DNA of 64,000 nucleotides. It comes from Flavobacterium humi. GTDB lineage: Bacteria > Bacteroidota > Bacteroidia > Flavobacteriales > Flavobacteriaceae. The translations under genes were made by a program, and so were the position numbers. The stretch lies in contig NZ_SRLH01000005.1 in assembly GCF_004745595.1 (NCBI RefSeq), positions 1 through 64,000 on the forward strand. The letters are read 5' to 3'. This document shows, piece after piece, positions 21,098-30,472 of this stretch (position 1 is the first letter of the stretch; each line of letters starts with the position of its first letter). Under the pieces are notes generated by a model that saw only the letters and a program-made list of their open reading frames with translations, was not told the DNA's origin and searched no databases.

Positions 21098-21820
21098 ATG
21101 CAATTATTCGTATTACATTTTGCAGGAGGCAGCACTTATTCGTTCGATTTTTTAAAAAAACATTTAAAAACGGATATCGAATTCCTGCCATTGGAACTTC
21201 CAGGACGGGGGAAAAGGTCTACTGAAAAACTGATAAAGGCCAAACAAGAAGCCATTGAAGATTATCTCGGCCAAATCCTGAAATTGAGGGATGGCTCGCC
21301 ATTTATTGTCTACGGGCACAGTATGGGAGCCACTTTAGGCCTGAGCGTTGTTTCAGGACTCGAAAAACGGGGCCATTTCCCGGAACAGCTGATCGTTTCC
21401 GGAAATTCCGGGCCGGGAAGTAAAAAAGAAAGGGAAATTGTACGTTACCTACTAAATGATACCGAATTTAAAGAGGAGCTGCGGTATCTGGGAGGCGTTC
21501 CGGAAGAAGTGCTTACCGATGAAGAACTGTTCGATTATTTCGCACCGATTATTCGGGCTGATTTCGAATGCCTCGAAAAAGACACGGCTTTAGAAAAAGG
21601 CATCCTGATTACCACCCCTATCTATGCCATTATGGGCACGGAAGAAGAAACCTGCAGCGAGATCGAAAACTGGGACAGGTTCACCACTTCCCGCCTGAAG
21701 CATAAAATCCTGGAAGGAAACCATTTCTTCCTTTACAACCACGCGGAAGAAATAGCAAAGATCGTAAGGAGCTCTTTCATCACACGGAAAGAACCTTTAC
21801 TGGACCTAAAAATCTCATAA
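21098..21820 (+). CDS. Type II thioesterase of NRPS cluster
   Basis: This 240-aa alpha/beta hydrolase of the GrsT/RifR family starts with LFVLHFAGGS. The nucleophile elbow GHSMGA puts the catalytic Ser at position 75, and a C-terminal His lies in EGNHFF. Type II thioesterases clear wrongly loaded or blocked carrier domains and so keep assembly lines running. The position where the family usually has the acid residue (GxxD) reads MGTEEET, so a Glu may replace the Asp. Length is normal for the family. It is separated from the TonB receptor by 14 bp, so the two are almost certainly cotranscribed. It is a separate protein and does not replace a terminal TE domain, which the cluster lacks. Confidence 0.9.
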   Translation: MQLFVLHFAGGSTYSFDFLKKHLKTDIEFLPLELPGRGKRSTEKLIKAKQEAIEDYLGQILKLRDGSPFIVYGHSMGATLGLSVVSGLEKRGHFPEQLIVSGNSGPGSKKEREIVRYLLNDTEFKEELRYLGGVPEEVLTDEELFDYFAPIIRADFECLEKDTALEKGILITTPIYAIMGTEEETCSEIENWDRFTTSRLKHKILEGNHFFLYNHAEEIAKIVRSSFITRKEPLLDLKIS

Positions 21821-21919
21821 ACTCTTCTAAACCTGCATAAAAGAGCATTTTCAAAAGGCGCTATATAATGTAGCTCGCCTAATTGTACCATGTACCAACT
21901 AAAATTTTAAAAACAGCGT

Positions 21920-22279
21920 ATGGAGAATACAACAGGAGAAGTATATCATATCTCGAACGGATATGTATACATATTTGACATCAAAACCAAAATTCAGGTG
22001 AAGGGAGAATTTGAGCCGGTCATCATCAATGATGTGGCCCTTTCGGAAAACCTGTCCATGAAGTTTAAATATATTCTGGGCAGCTTGAATTTTATGTTCA
22101 ACGAAACCATTACCACAGAAACCGATACCCGGAAAAAACAGTCTTTGGCCCTAAGGATCATCAAGCTTTTGCTGAAGATAATCCACATGTTTGAAGGCAG
22201 CGCGAATCCGAAGGATATCGAAGAAATGATCCATCAGATCGATGCCGAAAGAATGGAATTTAAATTAGTATTAATATAA
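21920..22279 (+). CDS. Hypothetical 119-aa protein in NRPS cluster
   Basis: I do not recognise this protein. It has no signal peptide or clear membrane segment. Its N-terminal half looks beta-rich (GYVYIFDIKTKIQV) and its C-terminal half helical, with a hydrophobic stretch ALRIIKLLLKIIHMF near residues 76-90. It lies 99 bp after the thioesterase and 11 bp before the ABC exporter, on the same strand, so it probably belongs to the operon and might assist export or self-protection; this is only inference from position. The 99-bp gap ahead of it is the widest among the biosynthetic genes and contains short inverted elements, so an internal promoter or processing site is possible. Confidence 0.6.
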   Translation: MENTTGEVYHISNGYVYIFDIKTKIQVKGEFEPVIINDVALSENLSMKFKYILGSLNFMFNETITTETDTRKKQSLALRIIKLLLKIIHMFEGSANPKDIEEMIHQIDAERMEFKLVLI

Positions 22280-22290
22280 CCTGTAGTCAA

Positions 22291-23925
22291 GTGCTGAAAA
22301 TCAAAAAAAGGGAAATCCTCTATCTGTTGCTATATGCGGTTCCCAATACGCTATTGACTTTTTCGATAGTATACATTATTAATAACGCCATGGCCGGGAA
22401 CGAAGCATTCCTGCAAGGTTATATGGGGATTGTCTTTACGGCCATCCTGGTGTATACGTATTTGCTGAATATCATCTTCCAGAAAAAACTGAACCAATTC
22501 TCTTTTAAGTTATTATATGAAAACGAGAAAAAAATCTTCAAGCAAATCTTAAGCGTGCCGCTGGTAAAACTAGAGCAATACGGTTCCCAAAGGTTTTACA
22601 CTGTCGTGGAAGATTTAAGGACTTTTTCCCTGTTGCCTTATACCGTTACCCATACCATCAATTCGGTATTGATGCTCATCCTGTGCCTGATTTATATGTT
22701 CACGCTTTCGCTGGTATCGGCCCTGATCGTGGTAAGCCTTATTGTCCTGGTGGCGGTCTGCTATTTTATGGTCATGAACACGATGTCCAAAAAAGTGAAC
22801 CAATTGCGGGAATACAATGACGGTTATTACAAATCGGTAGACGATGTCATCCGGGGCTTTAAAGAATTGAAGATTAATTTCTTCCGAAGGGAAAACCTGA
22901 TGAACAAATTTATCATACCCAACAGGGACCAGGCCATGGACCTGGATTTTAACATCAATTATGTATTCCTGTCCATCAACCTGATCAGCCAGTATGGTTT
23001 GTATTTTGTCGTATCGGTTATTTTATTTGTGCTGCCGGCGTTTGATTTGCTTACCAAAGAAGATGTTATCGCCTATGTCGTGATCATCCTGTTCATATCC
23101 GGGCCCATCAACAACATCATCAATTTACAGCAATTGTACACAAGGTTTTTTGTGGCAAACAACAGGATTTCCAATTTTATAAAGGATTTTGAAGTAACCG
23201 AAGAAGAAACTGTTTCTCCCGAAAACACCCTTCACGATTTTGATTCCCTACAATTTTCAAACATCGGGTTTACCTATCCGAGCAAAGAGGAAGACACGGC
23301 GTTTACCCTCGGGCCTATTAACCTGAACGTTCAAAAAGGAGAGACTATTTTTATTGTCGGAGGGAACGGTTCCGGGAAAAGCACTTTTATCAATTTGCTT
23401 ACGGGGCTTTACAAACCTACGCAAGGGGAAATAATCATAGAGGGCCAAAACCAGCACAAGAACGGGGAAAATATACAGGACCTGATTGCTGCGGTTTTCA
23501 CAGACAATCATTTGTTCTCCAAAAATTACGACAATTATGTCCTGGAAAATAATGAAACGTATAGCAAGTTATTGGAAACCATGGAAATGGACAAAATCAT
23601 CACAGACGATAAAGATGCTTCTGTGAGGAGGAAATTCTCAAAAGGGCAAAGCAAGCGTATGTCTCTGATATTTAATTTGCTGGAACAAAAACCGATCATG
23701 GTTTTGGATGAATGGGCCGCCGACCAGGACCCGCATTTCAGGAAATATTTCTACGAAATCCTTTTGCCGAAGTTCAAGGAAGAAGGCAAAACGATCATTG
23801 CCGTTACCCATGACGATGCCTATTTCCATATGGCGGACAGAATCGTAAAATTTGATTATGGAAACATTGTTAAAGATATACACACCGCTACCAAAGAAGA
23901 ACTGACCGAAAATATCTGGGCCTGA
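22291..23925 (+). CDS. Cyclic-peptide export ABC transporter (PvdE/SyrD-like)
   Basis: A GTG start at 22291 gives a 544-aa half-transporter. The N-terminal ~300 residues form a six-helix ABC transporter membrane domain. The ATPase domain has Walker A GGNGSGKST (357-365), a degenerate signature FSKGQSKR, and Walker B IMVLDEWAADQDP with D473 and E474. The FSKGQ signature and DEWAADQDP are hallmarks of the cyclic-peptide/siderophore exporters SyrD and PvdE. It probably moves the NRPS product, or its precursor, across the inner membrane as a homodimer. In pyoverdine systems the equivalent protein feeds a periplasmic maturation stage, which makes the downstream exported hydrolase notable. The ATG alternatives downstream would remove the first helix, so the GTG start is preferred. 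Confidence 0.9.
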   Translation: MLKIKKREILYLLLYAVPNTLLTFSIVYIINNAMAGNEAFLQGYMGIVFTAILVYTYLLNIIFQKKLNQFSFKLLYENEKKIFKQILSVPLVKLEQYGSQRFYTVVEDLRTFSLLPYTVTHTINSVLMLILCLIYMFTLSLVSALIVVSLIVLVAVCYFMVMNTMSKKVNQLREYNDGYYKSVDDVIRGFKELKINFFRRENLMNKFIIPNRDQAMDLDFNINYVFLSINLISQYGLYFVVSVILFVLPAFDLLTKEDVIAYVVIILFISGPINNIINLQQLYTRFFVANNRISNFIKDFEVTEEETVSPENTLHDFDSLQFSNIGFTYPSKEEDTAFTLGPINLNVQKGETIFIVGGNGSGKSTFINLLTGLYKPTQGEIIIEGQNQHKNGENIQDLIAAVFTDNHLFSKNYDNYVLENNETYSKLLETMEMDKIITDDKDASVRRKFSKGQSKRMSLIFNLLEQKPIMVLDEWAADQDPHFRKYFYEILLPKFKEEGKTIIAVTHDDAYFHMADRIVKFDYGNIVKDIHTATKEELTENIWA

Positions 23926-24026
23926 TCCGCTTTTTAATTTAAGTATTTTTTCAACTGAAAAAGAAGTTGCCAACCTTCACTTGCCTGAAGATTGCAGGGA
24001 TTCTTATTCTTATTTTTTTATCAAAA

Positions 24027-27000
24027 ATGAAACTTACACTTCCGCAGCAAGACGTTTATTTCGAACAACTGATGTACCCTGATGACCCTATTTATAATAT
24101 AGGAGCCAAAATTGCCATTACCGGAACCATTTCGCATGAAGTGCTTAACCAGGCCTATATAGACCTGATCAGCCAGCACGATTCGTATAGAAGTGTGATC
24201 AGCCAATCCGCAGAAGAAGTCACCATCAACATCCTGGAAACACATGATTCTGTTTTGGAATACCTGGATTTTTCCGGTGATGAAAACCCTGATGCCCATG
24301 CCAATGCGTTTATGCAGCAAAAGTTCGAGGTGGCCCTGAGGATGGACACCCGGGAGCTGTTGCACAAATTTATCCTACTGAAGGTAAGCCAAACCGAGCA
24401 TTACCTGTTTTCGGTGTACCACCATATTATTACAGACGGATGGGGCACTTCGTTAATGTTCCAGCGATTGGTCAAAAACTACAACGAAATCATGCTTTTT
24501 GGAGCAGTAACTTCCGAATATCCGTATACGTACCGGGATTTTGTCCTTGACGACCAGGCGTATTTTCTTTCTGACGACTATCAAGACGATAAAAACTATT
24601 GGAAAGAAAAATTCCGGCAGCCTCAGGAACAGCTATTGGAGAAAAAAGAGAATTCCGCTAAGCCAAATGAAAGCCAAAGGAAGGAAATCATCATAAAACG
24701 AGACCATTACAATAGATTGGAGCAGGTAAGCAAAGAATTGGGAGCCACGACTTTCCATGTCATTTTGGGCGTCCTCTACCTGTATTTCGGGAGGAAAGAT
24801 CAAAATACCGATTTTACCATTGGGCTTCCGGTACTCAACAGGGGCAAATCCATTTTCAAAAAAACAGTGGGATTATTTATGGGCGTCTCTCCGTTGCGGA
24901 TACAATTCAGTTTGGAAGATAATTTTGAAGAACTCATCAGAAACATCAAGCAGCAACTGCGCCAGGATTACAGGCATCAGCGGTTCCCTTTGGGAAAATT
25001 GATAAAGGAATTGGGATTGTTCCACGAAAATGAAAGGCTTTTCAACATCACCTTGTCTTACGAAAAGCAAAATTATGCCGATCATTTCCTAAATACCGAA
25101 ACGAAGGTAATTCCTTTGTCGCATCATTCGGAAAGAGTCGCTTTGGCCATTTACATCCGGGAATTCGATCCCTTGGAAGATGTGAAAATTGACTTTGATT
25201 ATAATGTCAATTATTTTAGCCAGGCAGCTATTTCAAGGCTGGCAGCACATTTTGAGGCCCTGCTTTCTGCCGTTACAGACAATCCGAAGAAGGCACTTTC
25301 CCAATACCAATACCTTTCCCAAACGGAAAAGGAACAATTGCTGCAAAACTTCAACAATACCCAATCAGGATTTCCTGAAGAAGCCACCCTATTGGATTAT
25401 TTCAAAGAGCAAGTCCTTCAAGCACCTGATAAAACAGCTGTAGCAAACCAGGAGGGAAAATTCACTTACCGGGAATTAGACCTTTTTTCGGACAAGGTGG
25501 CCCATTACCTGCAAAAAAACAGGACAAGTGCAAAACCGGTACCTGTTGCAGTCCTGATGGATCGTTCGGCAACCCTTGTGGCTACGTTATTAGGAGTGCT
25601 AAAATCCGGGAATTCATATATCCCGCTAGATCCGTCCTTCCCGAAAGACCGCCTGGAGTATATCATAAAACACAGCGGAGTAGCTCAAATTATTGCCGGC
25701 CGGAATATAGACCATGACTTGCATACCAACAGCAGGATCATTACTGTGGAGTCAATCCTGGAAGAAGAGCATGATGGGCTACAAGCAGGATTAGAACGGT
25801 TTTCTTCAGAAGATACGGCTTACATTATTTATACTTCAGGATCTACCGGTAGCCCAAAAGGAGTGGCCATCAGCCATAAGGCATTGCTCAATTTCCTGAT
25901 CAGCATACGGCAGGAACCTAAAATAGCAGAAAACGACTGCCTGTTTTCCGTTACGACGCAATCGTTTGATATTTCGATCCTTGAATTTTTCACCCCATTG
26001 ATTTCCGGGGCTTCCCTATATGTGGCCAGCCAGGAACTTTTATCCGATCCTTTAGCTATTGTGGCCAAACTGGACCAACTCAAACCCAATATCATCCAGG
26101 CGACTCCGAGTTTTTATCAGATGCTTTACAACGCCGGATGGAAAGGGGATAAAGCCATAAAGATTTTATGCGGTGGCGATTTGTTAAGCGAAACCTTAGC
26201 CGGTAAGCTATTGGAAACCAGTGCTGAAGTATGGAATATGTACGGTCCAACGGAAACAACCATTTGGTCGAGCTGCAAAAAAATAGAGCACGCCAGTGAA
26301 GCTTCGGTTATCGGAAAACCCATTTTCAATACCGAATTTTATATCCTGGACGAGTCCAAGCAACTCCTTCCCATGGGCAGCCCCGGAACCATCTATATAG
26401 GCGGTTACGGATTGGCGCAAGGGTATTTCAAAAATGAAGAACTGACCCGGGAGAAATTCATCCCGAGCCCTTTCGGCAGCAATAAAAAAATATACAATAC
26501 CGGGGATTTGGGCCGATGGAATGAAAAAGGCGAAATAGAGTTTTTGGGCAGAAACGACAATCAGGTAAAAATAAGAGGCTATCGCATTGAACTTGGAGAA
26601 ATCGAAACTAAACTAAACCAGCTGGAAACCGTTAAGGAATCGGTGGTGATTGCCCAGAAAAAAGCAGACCAGGAAGCAGTACTGATTGCCTATGTGATTA
26701 CTGAAAAAGCGCCCGACACGGTTTTGATTATCGATGCATTGCGTCAGGAATTGCCGGAATACATGATTCCACATGCCATCATTCAAATGGAAGAATTTCC
26801 GTTGACACCGAATAAAAAAATAGACAGGAAAGCCCTTTCCCTTCAGGAAATAACGATACAAAAAACGGCGGGCCTCAAAGAAAAACCAACCACAGCTATT
26901 GAAGAAAAGCTGTATGGTTTTTATACCGAAGTATTGGGAATGGAAGAAATCAGCACTACGGATAATTTTTTCGCGTTGGGCGGCCACTCCTTAAATGCCG

Positions 27001-28466
27001 TAAAATTGATAAACCGCATAAACGAGCAATTGCAGTACAGGATAACATTGAAAGAAGTGTTTGACTATCCCACGATACAAACCCTTTCAAAATACCTCGG
27101 AAAAAAGGCAACTGTAAAAAGTATCCGTATCGAACCGGTAGAAGAGCAACCCTATTACGAGATAACACCTTCTCAATATGGCATTTGGCTGGCTTCCCAG
27201 CAGGAAGAAAAATCAATGGCCTACAATATGCCGGCTGTATTTAAAATCCAGGGTGCCATCCGTAAAGAAGTTTTGCAACAGGCATTGCTGGAAATAGTAA
27301 GGAAACATGAAATACTAAGGACCCATTTTATGGAAACCGGAGGGATTCCATACCAAAAAATCAAGTCCCGGGATGAGGTAATTGTGGTAATTGAGGAATT
27401 TTTCCATGAAGAAAGGAATAAGGCTGCCTCTTTACAAAAATACCTGGACACTGCCTTCGACCTGGAAACGGAAATCCTTTTGAAAGCCGCTTTATTCCAT
27501 GAGGCAAATGGAGATTCTTATCTGGTTTTTGCCACACACCATATCGCCATGGACGGATGGTCTCTGGAAATCCTGATACGCGAATTTGCCGACAGCTATA
27601 AAGCAATCAGCCAGCAGGAGGACCGAAAGGAAGGTTTGCCGGCCTTTCAATTTAGGGATTATGCCGCATGGCACCTAAAGCAGCTGGAAACCAACCATGA
27701 AAAAAACAAAGCCTTTTGGGAAACATACCTCAAAGGATATTCCTGGGAGAATAGGCTGCCTTTTGAGGATGAACCTTTTGAAGGAGAGCATTCCGGAGGC
27801 CATCATGACTTTTTGCTTGAATCTGTAAAACCTGCTCTATTACAGGAATTTGCCCGGAAACATAATTTGTCGCTTCATACGATCCTGGCTGGTGTTTTTA
27901 ATATACTGGTATATAAAATGTTCGACAAGCGGGATTTTTGTATCGGAACGGTTAATTCAGGAAGGACGCATGCGGAATTGCACGATCAGTTGGGGATGTA
28001 TGTAAAAACACTCCCGTTGCGTTCCCGGATGCATTCGGCCCAGACCGTTTTGGAAATGCTCCACCAAACCCATCAGGACTTATTAGCGATTGATGAGCAT
28101 CAGGACCTTCCGCAAACCATTCAAAACCAATTGAAAACAGACGTCTTGTTCGTATTGCAAAACCCATCGTTTGATTACCGTACGATTTCGGTGTGCGATG
28201 GCCTGCAGTTTCAGATGATGCCTGTAAAAGGATCTTACAGCAGGTTGCCGTTGCTGGTTACCCTTTGGATAAACGAAGAAAACGTATCGGGAAGCATACA
28301 ATACACCGCCCGGAATTTTTCGGCACAAACCATCGGATTGATCCAATTGAAATACGCGCAGTTACTATCGGAAATCCTAAAAAATCCAGAGAAACAGTTA
28401 GCGGAACTGGCTATTGAACTGCCTTTTGAAAAAGAAAGGACCATTGAAATCGGCTTGAATTTTTAA
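24027..28466 (+). CDS. NRPS: C-A(Gly)-T-C
   Basis: I place the start at ATG 24027 (1479 aa), because from there the protein opens directly with the condensation motif LTLPQQDVYF; an upstream TTG at 23967 would add an unlikely hydrophobic leader. C1 has HHIITDG near residue 131. The A domain has YTSGSTG near 601 and MYGPTETT near 738; its code DILQLGMIWK is one residue from the Gly consensus DILQLGLIWK. In core motif A10 it reads PNKKIDR, with Lys in place of Gly but the catalytic Lys kept. The T domain has LGGHSL near 985. The final domain is a condensation domain with intact HHIAMDG near 1171. No docking domain precedes C1 and no thioesterase follows. C1 may be a starter-type domain, so this could be the first module or a free-standing extension module. 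Confidence 0.93.
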   Translation: MKLTLPQQDVYFEQLMYPDDPIYNIGAKIAITGTISHEVLNQAYIDLISQHDSYRSVISQSAEEVTINILETHDSVLEYLDFSGDENPDAHANAFMQQKFEVALRMDTRELLHKFILLKVSQTEHYLFSVYHHIITDGWGTSLMFQRLVKNYNEIMLFGAVTSEYPYTYRDFVLDDQAYFLSDDYQDDKNYWKEKFRQPQEQLLEKKENSAKPNESQRKEIIIKRDHYNRLEQVSKELGATTFHVILGVLYLYFGRKDQNTDFTIGLPVLNRGKSIFKKTVGLFMGVSPLRIQFSLEDNFEELIRNIKQQLRQDYRHQRFPLGKLIKELGLFHENERLFNITLSYEKQNYADHFLNTETKVIPLSHHSERVALAIYIREFDPLEDVKIDFDYNVNYFSQAAISRLAAHFEALLSAVTDNPKKALSQYQYLSQTEKEQLLQNFNNTQSGFPEEATLLDYFKEQVLQAPDKTAVANQEGKFTYRELDLFSDKVAHYLQKNRTSAKPVPVAVLMDRSATLVATLLGVLKSGNSYIPLDPSFPKDRLEYIIKHSGVAQIIAGRNIDHDLHTNSRIITVESILEEEHDGLQAGLERFSSEDTAYIIYTSGSTGSPKGVAISHKALLNFLISIRQEPKIAENDCLFSVTTQSFDISILEFFTPLISGASLYVASQELLSDPLAIVAKLDQLKPNIIQATPSFYQMLYNAGWKGDKAIKILCGGDLLSETLAGKLLETSAEVWNMYGPTETTIWSSCKKIEHASEASVIGKPIFNTEFYILDESKQLLPMGSPGTIYIGGYGLAQGYFKNEELTREKFIPSPFGSNKKIYNTGDLGRWNEKGEIEFLGRNDNQVKIRGYRIELGEIETKLNQLETVKESVVIAQKKADQEAVLIAYVITEKAPDTVLIIDALRQELPEYMIPHAIIQMEEFPLTPNKKIDRKALSLQEITIQKTAGLKEKPTTAIEEKLYGFYTEVLGMEEISTTDNFFALGGHSLNAVKLINRINEQLQYRITLKEVFDYPTIQTLSKYLGKKATVKSIRIEPVEEQPYYEITPSQYGIWLASQQEEKSMAYNMPAVFKIQGAIRKEVLQQALLEIVRKHEILRTHFMETGGIPYQKIKSRDEVIVVIEEFFHEERNKAASLQKYLDTAFDLETEILLKAALFHEANGDSYLVFATHHIAMDGWSLEILIREFADSYKAISQQEDRKEGLPAFQFRDYAAWHLKQLETNHEKNKAFWETYLKGYSWENRLPFEDEPFEGEHSGGHHDFLLESVKPALLQEFARKHNLSLHTILAGVFNILVYKMFDKRDFCIGTVNSGRTHAELHDQLGMYVKTLPLRSRMHSAQTVLEMLHQTHQDLLAIDEHQDLPQTIQNQLKTDVLFVLQNPSFDYRTISVCDGLQFQMMPVKGSYSRLPLLVTLWINEENVSGSIQYTARNFSAQTIGLIQLKYAQLLSEILKNPEKQLAELAIELPFEKERTIEIGLNF

Positions 28467-28497
28467 CCCTGAATATTTAAAAACTAAAAAAAACGTT

Positions 28498-30432
28498 ATG
28501 AAATTAAAAACAACAATTAGTATCATCCTTCTTGCATTGCTCCATTTTACGGGGAATATACAGGCGCAAAACGTGACTTTTGAAAAAAGTGCCCCATTGC
28601 TGCCTCAGCTTAAAGATTCAAATCCGAAGGAAATCGCCTGGGGATATCTAAACGTTCCGGAAACCTGGGGAGTCAATAACGGAAAAACCATAAAAGTTGC
28701 CGTAACCATTTTAAAGAAAACGTCAAACGAAAAAAGCAATAATGCCGTAGTGTTCATACAAGGAGGGCCGGGAGCCGGAGGGATTGTGAACATTTGGTCA
28801 TGGCTCGATCATCCGTTGCGCAAAAACAACGATATTGTCATATTCGACGTTCGGGGAACAGGGTTGTGCCAGCCGAGGCTATCGGAAGATTTAGGCGAAA
28901 AATTCCTGGATATCCTGGCCAAAAACCAATCGGTGGAAGAAGATGAAAAGCAAAAAGCAGATGCCGCAATGTTGTGCAAGCAAGAGCTTATCAACAGAGG
29001 CATAAACATTGATGATTACAACAGTTTTGCCGTTGCAAACGACCTCCATGCCCTAAAGTCTGCGTTGAAATATACCAACTGGAACGTTTACGGAGTATCC
29101 TACGGAACCTATGTTGCGCAGGTATATGCCAATAATTTCCCTGAAGATGTAAAATCACTGGTGCTGGATTCGGCCATTTATGACATCTCGACCTATTATG
29201 TAGAGAACACGTCCAATTATATGGCCAGTTTGCATAAAATTTTCGACATGTGCAAAAAGGATAAAAAATACAACGCGCAGTATCCGGATCTGGAAAAAAC
29301 ATACTACAGCGTAATTGCAGACCTGGAAAAAAACCCGCTGACGGTAGCCGTTGATAAAAATATAGTGCCTTCGGGCAGTTTCACCTACAATGCCGAAGAT
29401 TTCAAGGTAGCCATCCAACAGGCGCTGTACAACAAGCAATTGGTAGAAGTGATTCCATTATTGATTTACCAATTCCATGAAAGAAAAGAAGAGCCTTTGG
29501 CCAACCTGGTGAGTGCTTTTTCAAGTTTGCTGGAGATGGATTACGCCGTGTACTACTGCATGAGTTGCAATGAAGCCCTGCCGAACAATGATTTTTCAAA
29601 ATACCAGCAAAACGCCGCCCAATTTAAAGGGTTGCAAGGTGGGATCTCGTTTTACAAATCGGATTTTAAAGTATGCGATGCCTGGAATAAAAACCGGACT
29701 GCCGCTTCCAAAAAGCACCATGACCTTTCAAACCTGGCTTCGGCCAAATATCCGGTGTTGGTTTTTTCAGGGGAATTCGATCCTATCACACCCCAAACCA
29801 ATGGGGAAAAAGTCGCCGGAAGATTCCCTCACGGTTACAATGTAGCAGCGGACACTTACGGGCACGTACCGAGTTTTACTTCTATCGGAAAAGAAGTGGC
29901 AGAAAAATTCATCGATCATCATCTGCCGGAGGTACTTGCCTTCCAAAAAGCGGACAAAATCGAATTGGTTACCAGTGTGATCATCAATAAGGGAATTTCC
30001 AAAGCAGGCAACAGTATAGGCGAACTGAACCCTATCTTTTTGTTCCCTCTGGCTTTGGCTTTAATCATTATGCTGGTTTTCATGTTCATGTACCTGATCA
30101 AATTACTGAAAAAAAGCTATTCCACCAGCCAGGATAAAATTATGAGGATCTGCCTGATTATTACTTCCGCCGTAGGGCTGGCACTTTTCGGAAGCTTGAT
30201 CATGGCCATTCTGAATGTCTCACAGCAAAATTTCTTTATCCTGGCCTTTGGCTTGCCGCAGCATTTCGGGTATGTTTTTTCTTTAGTATTCGGATTTTTA
30301 GGTTGTTTGGCTTTGTCTTCGGTGTATTTCATGGCGACGATAAAGAAAACGAACCAGCGGGGCCTTATTTTTTCAGTAATCTTTTCAAACCTGTTACTGG
30401 CCACGTATCTCTTGTATTGGGGAATCATTTAA
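28498..30432 (+). CDS. Exported S33-like alpha/beta hydrolase, membrane-anchored
   Basis: The protein has 644 residues. A signal peptide (about 1-24, ending NIQAQ) leads into an alpha/beta hydrolase of the tripeptidyl aminopeptidase/proline iminopeptidase (S33, TAP-like) group. The oxyanion region is QGGPGAGG, the nucleophile elbow is GVSYGT with Ser201, the acid is in FSGEFDPITP and the His in YGHVPS. After about residue 500 come four or five hydrophobic helices (for example FPLALALIIMLVFMFMYLI). The catalytic domain should therefore face the periplasm while tethered to the inner membrane. It lies 31 bp after the last synthetase. Possible roles are trimming a prodrug leader, maturing the exported peptide, or resistance by hydrolysis. 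Family membership is clear; the role here is inference. Confidence 0.8.
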   Translation: MKLKTTISIILLALLHFTGNIQAQNVTFEKSAPLLPQLKDSNPKEIAWGYLNVPETWGVNNGKTIKVAVTILKKTSNEKSNNAVVFIQGGPGAGGIVNIWSWLDHPLRKNNDIVIFDVRGTGLCQPRLSEDLGEKFLDILAKNQSVEEDEKQKADAAMLCKQELINRGINIDDYNSFAVANDLHALKSALKYTNWNVYGVSYGTYVAQVYANNFPEDVKSLVLDSAIYDISTYYVENTSNYMASLHKIFDMCKKDKKYNAQYPDLEKTYYSVIADLEKNPLTVAVDKNIVPSGSFTYNAEDFKVAIQQALYNKQLVEVIPLLIYQFHERKEEPLANLVSAFSSLLEMDYAVYYCMSCNEALPNNDFSKYQQNAAQFKGLQGGISFYKSDFKVCDAWNKNRTAASKKHHDLSNLASAKYPVLVFSGEFDPITPQTNGEKVAGRFPHGYNVAADTYGHVPSFTSIGKEVAEKFIDHHLPEVLAFQKADKIELVTSVIINKGISKAGNSIGELNPIFLFPLALALIIMLVFMFMYLIKLLKKSYSTSQDKIMRICLIITSAVGLALFGSLIMAILNVSQQNFFILAFGLPQHFGYVFSLVFGFLGCLALSSVYFMATIKKTNQRGLIFSVIFSNLLLATYLLYWGII

Positions 30433-30472
30433 ACCGCGTTTCAGCAACAGAAAAAAATAAAAACATTGTATC

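Noticed and set aside
23967..24026. TTG start at 23967 for the Gly synthetase, giving a hydrophobic leader
   Set aside because: The leader would be odd on a cytoplasmic synthetase; ATG 24027 starts exactly at the condensation domain.
24027..28466. A10 variant PNKKIDR as a sign of an inactive A domain
   Set aside because: The catalytic Lys is retained and Gly-to-Lys changes in this loop are tolerated; all other core motifs are intact.
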